A stretch of DNA of 64,000 nt from Acinetobacter vivianii (GTDB lineage: Bacteria > Pseudomonadota > Gammaproteobacteria > Pseudomonadales > Moraxellaceae), in the NCBI RefSeq assembly GCF_014635885.1, contig NZ_BMDR01000011.1, positions 31,935 to 95,934 of the forward strand. Reading direction: 5' to 3'. The notes under the pieces were generated by a model. That model did no database searches. It was not told the DNA's origin and saw only the letters and a list, made by a program, of their open reading frames with translations. The position numbers were made by a program, and so were the translations under genes. Shown here one piece after another: positions 59,608 through 64,000 of this stretch; the first letter of the stretch is position 1, and each line of letters starts with the position of its first letter.

Positions 59608-59976
59608 TTACCAGAGATCGGCAATTTTTTTCATGAGACGAGCACGATAACGCGCTGTCGGGTTGCCAAGGTTATTTTCTGCTTCAAGTTCAAAATGCTT
59701 CTGCCAAGCCTGAATCATGTCTAGGGTGGTGCCTTTTTGCTTAATCACGGCAACATCTTCACGTCGAATATTATCGAGACGTTGTCTGGCACCTTCTGGG
59801 CCTGTTCCCCAGCCAATAATCCATTGACCAAAAGCATTCAGAGATAAATTTTGTGGTGTAGATAACACTGTTGTTGAAGCAGCCGATTCATCCGTATTTG
59901 CATCAACGGTTGTGGCATGAAGTGGTACGGTGGTCCCCAAAAAAAACAAAGCAGCGATAAATCTAAACATGAACAA
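59608..59976 (-). CDS. Hypothetical secreted protein, 122 residues
   Basis: A signal peptide (MFRFIAALFFLGTTVPLHA) is followed by a Thr/Ser/Ala-rich linker (TVDANTDESAASTTVLSTPQ) and a compact helical domain: LNAFGQWIIGWGTGPEGARQRLDNI, then EDVAVIKQKGTTLDMIQAWQKHFELEAENNLGNPTARYRARLMKKI. It resembles small exported proteins I associate with Acinetobacter, but I cannot name a characterised family. The start is ATG 59976 or the in-frame ATG 59970. It has its own terminator. Confidence 0.72.
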   Translation of the reverse strand: MFMFRFIAALFFLGTTVPLHATTVDANTDESAASTTVLSTPQNLSLNAFGQWIIGWGTGPEGARQRLDNIRREDVAVIKQKGTTLDMIQAWQKHFELEAENNLGNPTARYRARLMKKIADLW

Positions 59977-60179
59977 AGCTTAATAAGAATGAGTTGATGA
60001 TGTTACATCATGCATATCCCAAAATCATTCGACTTTGCTCTATGATGATCAATAAATTGTATTAAATCATGAATCTAGAAATGGTACATTGGTAAAAATT
60101 GACCAAGACGGTCAGAATATATTCTATTGCTGGTATTTTGTGCAAAATTGCGATTAAAAAAGCTGATCGCGTTTCATTT

Positions 60180-61004
60180 TTAATAATTGATGAGCTTGCG
60201 ATGTTGCATCAGTGGCATAGAGGCACGAATTGTATTTTGCTCTTCAAGATCAAATGCACTGGTGATTAGACCATGACCCTCAGTTTCGATCATTTGAAGC
60301 AGCTGTCCACGACTATCCGTGATTCCTGCATGTCCCCAAGTTTGACGTTTTTCACCATGCCAGCCTTGCTGGGCAGCACCTAAAACATAACATTGGCTAT
60401 CCATGGCACGTGCTTGCAGCAGCAACTGCCAATGAAGCTGTCCTGTTGTATAGGTAAATGCGGCAGGGGCCGTTAAAATATTGGCACCTTGCTGACGTAA
60501 GGTTAAAGCCAGTTCTGGAAAGCGTAAGTCATAGCAGACCATCAGACCGATGTTACCAAAAGGTGTTTTGGCAACAACGACCTGATCACCAGGTTCAAAG
60601 AATTTAGACTCCTGATAACCGCCGACTGCATCACTGACTTGCACATCAAATAAATGAATTTTGTCGTAGCGAGCTTCTGTACCTTCAGGACTAATACATA
60701 AACTGACGGTTCGAACCCGACCATCCTGAATGATTGAACCATCTGGACGGAAAGGGCATGGGAGCGTGCCCGCAATTATCCAGATTTGATAGCGATGCGC
60801 CAGTTGCTCTAATCGTTTTTGAATACTCTCGAATTGAGCTGCGGTTTCACGTTGTTTACCCGCAGCAAAGCAGACAAAGTTTTCAGGTAAGACGATGAGC
60901 TCAGCAGCCTGAGCTTTACTCTGTTGAATTAATGATTCAATGACATCGAAATTTGCTTCGATATCATTTTGGGAGTTCATTTGTGCAACAGAAAGTAAAG
61001 TCAT
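60180..61004 (-). CDS. Carbon-nitrogen hydrolase (nitrilase superfamily, Nit/YafV-like)
   Basis: A 274-residue amidase with the complete Glu-Lys-Cys triad: Glu41 (LIVLPENFVCF), Lys115 (ARYDKIHLFDV) and Cys157 (GLMVCYDLRFPEL). It resembles the Nit1/Nit2 branch, whose members clear deaminated glutathione or omega-amides as metabolite repair. The start MTLLSVAQMNSQNDIEANFDVIESLI is typical. It follows the STAS-protein gene by 28 bp on the same strand. Confidence 0.88.
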   Translation of the reverse strand: MTLLSVAQMNSQNDIEANFDVIESLIQQSKAQAAELIVLPENFVCFAAGKQRETAAQFESIQKRLEQLAHRYQIWIIAGTLPCPFRPDGSIIQDGRVRTVSLCISPEGTEARYDKIHLFDVQVSDAVGGYQESKFFEPGDQVVVAKTPFGNIGLMVCYDLRFPELALTLRQQGANILTAPAAFTYTTGQLHWQLLLQARAMDSQCYVLGAAQQGWHGEKRQTWGHAGITDSRGQLLQMIETEGHGLITSAFDLEEQNTIRASMPLMQHRKLINY

Positions 61005-61032
61005 ATAGGCGCCGCGATATCAGGTTGAGTGA

Positions 61033-61554
61033 TCAAGCGTTTTGTTTATGTGCATCGAGATTGAGGCAATCTTGTTCTTTTTGCAATTGTTTAACCAGAG
61101 GTTCAAACATATTCTGGTTATTTTCATTTAAACGCATCAACGTTTTATGTGCATCGAGCACAGTATTGAGCATGGCACTATGAGTGACATGTTCATCGGT
61201 AAGTTCCAAAGTACATACACTCGGATCACCACAGTAATTTAAAATCACAAATACCTGTCCTAGCCCCATACTGTTGGCTAAGGTTGTAATATCTGGATTT
61301 GTTGACAGCATGACTGCTTGGATCTGATGAACTTGCTTTAGCTTTAAACCTAGTTTTGCCAGAATGCCTAAAACGGTACTGTCAATAAACGTGGTTTCAG
61401 TTAAGTCAACGATTGCACCAACAACATTTTGCTGTTGTTCAATTCGGTTGAGCAGTTTGTCTAGACTTATACAAGAGTGAGCACGCACTTCGCCAATAAG
61501 CTTGAAAATATGCGTTCCGTTCAAACTTGCATATTCAACATGACCTGTTGACAT
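61033..61554 (-). CDS. gigB: STAS-domain anti-sigma factor antagonist, GigB-like
   Basis: A 173-residue STAS protein. The phosphorylatable Ser is Ser59 in DLTETTFIDSTVLGILAKLG, preceded by a typical beta-alpha core (GTHIFKLIGEVRAHSCISLDKLL). The C-terminal third is an extension beyond the STAS core. An upstream frame to 61614 is possible, but the family-like start is ATG 61554. With the SpoIIE-type phosphatase gene ~100 bp upstream it matches the A. baumannii GigA/GigB pair, in which GigA dephosphorylates GigB to control stress and antibiotic tolerance. That identification rests on recalled gene order and domain types. Confidence 0.78.
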   Translation of the reverse strand: MSTGHVEYASLNGTHIFKLIGEVRAHSCISLDKLLNRIEQQQNVVGAIVDLTETTFIDSTVLGILAKLGLKLKQVHQIQAVMLSTNPDITTLANSMGLGQVFVILNYCGDPSVCTLELTDEHVTHSAMLNTVLDAHKTLMRLNENNQNMFEPLVKQLQKEQDCLNLDAHKQNA

Positions 61555-61656
61555 ATAAATGCCATTTTCAGAGAAAGGATATAAAATTATCCCATAGTGA
61601 TATTCCAGACACAAGTGGTCGGAGGTCTAGATTTAATTAAGTTTTTGATATTTAAA

Positions 61657-62655
61657 TTAATTCATTCGGCGGAGGCTTAGAATTGCAATGTCATCAGCCA
61701 CGTGATCTGGGGCTTTAAAGGAATCATTTTGCAAGTGTTCCACCAGTTGATTGAATTGATCATTCAGGCCACCATCGAAGGGTTCAAGCGCCCCATCTGA
61801 ACAAACAATAAACCGCGCATGGCGACTTAATACACAACGATGTTCTTCAACTTCCAGTTCTTCTGTGAGTCCTAAAGGAAAGCTACTTGTAGTTAAAATC
61901 TGTGGAGGCTGGTTCGGTTCAAAAATGATTGGAGGCGGGTAATGTCCTGCACTAGACCAACGCACTTCATGTGTCGCCAGATTTAAAATACCAGCCACCA
62001 TGGTGATGTGCTTTTCAATATTCTCTTGCACCAACATTGCATTCAGTTTTTGAATTAATTGACTAGGTGTTTTTGAGCGACCATGAAAAGCCGCCATCCA
62101 CGATGTGAGTAGGCTACTGGTGACACCATGTCCTGACACATCCGCAAGATAGAATAAAACCTCTTCATCATTTAAACGCCAATAGTCATACCAGTCGCCC
62201 GACAAATAAGCCGAGGGTTGAAAGAAAGATTCAAACTGATAGTTGGGGAGCTCAATCGGATTCGGCAACAAACGCTTTTGTAATTCGGCCGCAGATGGCA
62301 AATCGCGACTATCTTGATTACGTTTATATTGCGCATCGATTTTGAATAAAGAATGAATTGGATTTTTTGGCAAGCTATCCCAAATCCAGCCCGCTAAAGC
62401 GCCTAATTCCCATGCCTGAGCCAAAGCTGCGCCTTCGTGCTCAAATGCAAGCACAACAGTCGGCAGTTTCCATTGATATTTTAAGAAATCTTGTACATCG
62501 GCAATTGCAATAATTGTTTGATCATACAAATCCAGATCATCAACTTGAATGATCTGCAAACTTGGTAACTCAGTTAAAGCTTGATCTAAACAGGGTATGG
62601 AGCGTGTGGGTTGAATGAAATACATAGATGAATAGTCAATCCTTTGTACGATCAT
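61657..62655 (-). CDS. gigA: SpoIIE/RsbU-type PP2C phosphatase, GigA-like
   Basis: A 332-residue regulator. Residues ~1-110 form a receiver-like domain without a clear phosphoacceptor pattern (QIIQVDDLDLYDQTIIAIADVQDF, TVVLAFEHEG). The PP2C/SpoIIE catalytic domain follows with the metal-binding acids in LSGDWYDYW, LADVSGHGVTSSLL, IVCSDGALEPFDG and the closing DDIAILSL. It should dephosphorylate the STAS protein encoded next. It is upstream of gigB on the same strand, about 100 bp away. A large inverted repeat at 62694-62725 precedes it. Confidence 0.8.
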   Translation of the reverse strand: MIVQRIDYSSMYFIQPTRSIPCLDQALTELPSLQIIQVDDLDLYDQTIIAIADVQDFLKYQWKLPTVVLAFEHEGAALAQAWELGALAGWIWDSLPKNPIHSLFKIDAQYKRNQDSRDLPSAAELQKRLLPNPIELPNYQFESFFQPSAYLSGDWYDYWRLNDEEVLFYLADVSGHGVTSSLLTSWMAAFHGRSKTPSQLIQKLNAMLVQENIEKHITMVAGILNLATHEVRWSSAGHYPPPIIFEPNQPPQILTTSSFPLGLTEELEVEEHRCVLSRHARFIVCSDGALEPFDGGLNDQFNQLVEHLQNDSFKAPDHVADDIAILSLRRMN

Positions 62656-62693
62656 TTTTGATTCATCGTAGATGAAAGATGATCTATAACATA

Positions 62694-62725
62694 GTATTGC
62701 CAGAGTTTAAATTCTCTGACAATAC
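62694..62725. repeat. 12-bp inverted repeat between mlaA and gigA
   Basis: GTATTGCCAGAG pairs with CTCTGACAATAC (one G-T) around the loop TTTAAATT. It is 39 bases upstream of the gigA ATG and 30 bases after the mlaA stop, with no T run on either side. Confidence 0.75.
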
Positions 62726-62755
62726 ATAAGTTTGTAAAACATTATTTTAATGTGA

Positions 62756-63643
62756 TCACTTTTCATCAGAAGATGAGTCGTCAACATCATCTTCATCACC
62801 AACAAAAGAAACATCATCAGAGTCGCCACGCTTCTCTGCGATCTGGAAAGCCTTACGCTGTAAATAGAAGTCACGGATCATTGAATATTTATCACCTTTT
62901 AGACTTTCTTCAATATCCAGAATTTGTGAACGTGCATCAACTGCTTGCAAGACATTGGTTGACCAGTAAATACCTTCCTGATCATCCAGTAAATATTTCT
63001 GTGGACGCCCAAAACTATCTGCCGCTAAACCAAAACCATCACGGAAAGTACTTGGACCAAAGAATGGCAACATTACATAAGGGCCAGAAGGTACACCGTA
63101 ATAACCCAGTGTCACACCAAAGCTTTCTTCTTCAGTTGATAATCCTAAACGACGTGCAGGATCTGCAAAACCTAAAGTTGTAAGGGTATTTAAAGTAAAA
63201 CGTCCTAACGTTTGAGCAGCACGTGCTGGACGACCTTGAATCAGCTGGTTAACTGCATTCCATGGCTCACCAAGGTTCTTGCGGAACTGACGGTAAGGGC
63301 TACGAACAGGTTCAGGAACTTTTGCGACATATTGAATTGCAACTGGCTTTAATAAGTTACGATCTAACATGTCATTAAATGCATAAATCTGGCGATTCAA
63401 TGGCTGTAAAGGATCTTTAACTGCATCAGGTTGTGCAGCATTAGCATTTACTTTTAAATCATTCTTGGTGAGATGCTTTAAATCTTTTATTGCTTGAATC
63501 GTTGAAACCTTTTGCTCAGCCGAAACTTGTGGTTGCGACGTAGCAGATTGAGCGGCAGACTCATTTGGAGTCTCTTGAGCGAATACTGATGAACAAGCTC
63601 CAGCAGTTAACAACCCAAGCAAGATAAAATTCGAGTAATGCAT
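62756..63643 (-). CDS. mlaA: MlaA (VacJ) outer-membrane phospholipid-removal protein
   Basis: The outer-membrane component of the Mla pathway, which removes misplaced phospholipids from the outer leaflet. The core is well conserved: DPLQPLNRQIYAFNDMLDRNLLKPVA, VRSPYRQFRKNLGEPWNAVNQLIQG, RFTLNTLTTLGFADPARRLGL, FGVTLGYYGVPSGPYVMLPFFGPSTFRDGFG. The signal region reads FILLGLLTAGACSSVFAQ: Cys17 follows AGA instead of a standard lipobox, and VFA-Q could be a signal peptidase I site. A long acidic tail (DDVSFVGDEDDVDDSSSDEK) closes it. The mlaBCDEF genes are not in this window. Confidence 0.93.
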   Translation of the reverse strand: MHYSNFILLGLLTAGACSSVFAQETPNESAAQSATSQPQVSAEQKVSTIQAIKDLKHLTKNDLKVNANAAQPDAVKDPLQPLNRQIYAFNDMLDRNLLKPVAIQYVAKVPEPVRSPYRQFRKNLGEPWNAVNQLIQGRPARAAQTLGRFTLNTLTTLGFADPARRLGLSTEEESFGVTLGYYGVPSGPYVMLPFFGPSTFRDGFGLAADSFGRPQKYLLDDQEGIYWSTNVLQAVDARSQILDIEESLKGDKYSMIRDFYLQRKAFQIAEKRGDSDDVSFVGDEDDVDDSSSDEK

Positions 63644-63845
63644 ATAAGTCCTTAATCGCTGTGAGAGCGAAATACAGTCATTAAAATGATTGCGTCACTT
63701 AACGCAAAACATAGATATCAAGAGTACAGTTTAATTGTTCTTATCGTATTAAAACAAATTCGGTCGAAAAAGATAAGAAAAAATGTAATTTTGCTCTAAA
63801 AATAAACACTCGATAAGATAATTCCAATAAATTTAAAAAAGGGTG
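63644..63845. other. Intergenic region upstream of mlaA
   Basis: No gene seen. An inverted repeat TTGCGT-N6-ACGCAA (63690-63707) and a small hairpin TCGCT-GTGAG-AGCGA (63656-63670) in the mlaA leader are the only structures I notice; the rest is AT-rich. Confidence 0.5.
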
Positions 63846-63873
63846 TTGCATTGGATTGGGAATGCTGTAGAAT
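63846..63873 (+). promoter_or_regulatory. Probable stable-RNA (rRNA/tRNA) promoter
   Basis: TTGCAT (63846-63851), a 16-base spacer and TAGAAT (63868-63873), preceded by an AT-rich UP-like stretch. A second -35-like TTGACT lies at 63986-63991, with its -10 beyond the edge. No open frame starts in the ~125 bases after the first promoter, so tandem promoters of an rRNA or tRNA operon are likely; this is inference. Confidence 0.45.
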
Positions 63874-64000
63874 GCACATCCATCGGCGGTGATGTAGATA
63901 AAAACTTGTTGAGAAACAAGGATTTGGCTAAATAGGTTGGATTCTTGGGTTGGTTGATAAGTTTTAAAAATATCGAAATTACCTGTTGACTTTGAAGAAA

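Noticed and set aside
62752..63183. His/Gln-rich plus-strand frame at the right end
   Set aside because: It is the antisense of the acidic tail and core of mlaA, whose family identity is clear.

Overview
The window is chromosomal DNA from a gammaproteobacterium of the genus Acinetobacter, A. baumannii-like. The evidence is gene content and order: rlmD-relA, a lone gspE, gacS beside cysM, a pair resembling the GigA/GigB stress regulators, and thrS-infC separated from rpmI-rplT and pheST-ihfA. Genes are densely packed on both strands and codon use is moderately AT-rich. I see no phage, IS element, CRISPR array or tRNA gene. Most of the window is core housekeeping with small accessory patches.

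Layout. 1-6.8 kb: the end of pntB, an SDR enzyme, a NUDIX hydrolase, one AT-rich solenoid-like gene bracketed by a duplicated rsfS 3' end, rsfS, and a Hyi/GlxR/crotonase operon. 6.8-18.2 kb: gacS (hybrid sensor kinase), cysM, a DnaQ-like exonuclease, rlmD, relA, a secreted protein, a second SDR, mazG and a ComEA-like protein. 18.4-23.7 kb: one long run pcnB-folK-panB-panC-rapZ-ptsO-darP. 23.7-33.3 kb: an acyl-CoA synthetase, thrS, infC (ATT start), six accessory genes (including a YfcG-like GST, an arylamine N-acetyltransferase and an MFS exporter), then rpmI-rplT. 33.4-36.3 kb: two diverged membrane-tailed paralogues enclosing a ParB-fold-like protein and a 65-residue protein. 36.5-47.7 kb: pheS-pheT-ihfA, an Ala-rich lipoprotein, rho, trxA, ppx, accA, tilS, proC. 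47.7-64 kb: yggT, an acyltransferase, polA, a giant DUF2339 membrane protein, an MscS channel with its partner gene, gspE, ohr, a nitrilase-family amidase, gigB-gigA and mlaA. The right edge holds what looks like a stable-RNA promoter.

How the genes work together. Stress control recurs: RelA makes (p)ppGpp, MazG clears nucleotides, GacS feeds the Gac/Rsm cascade, NPr (ptsO) belongs to the nitrogen PTS, and GigA/GigB form a phosphatase/antagonist switch linked to NPr in A. baumannii. Translation genes (thrS, infC, rpmI, rplT, pheST, rlmD, rsfS, tilS, darP) form the second theme. The most interesting unexplained items are the rsfS-tail duplication around a single gene, the paralogue pair at 33-36 kb, and several promoter-embedded inverted repeats (trxA, the lipoprotein gene, the MFS gene, and the regions upstream of gigA and rho).
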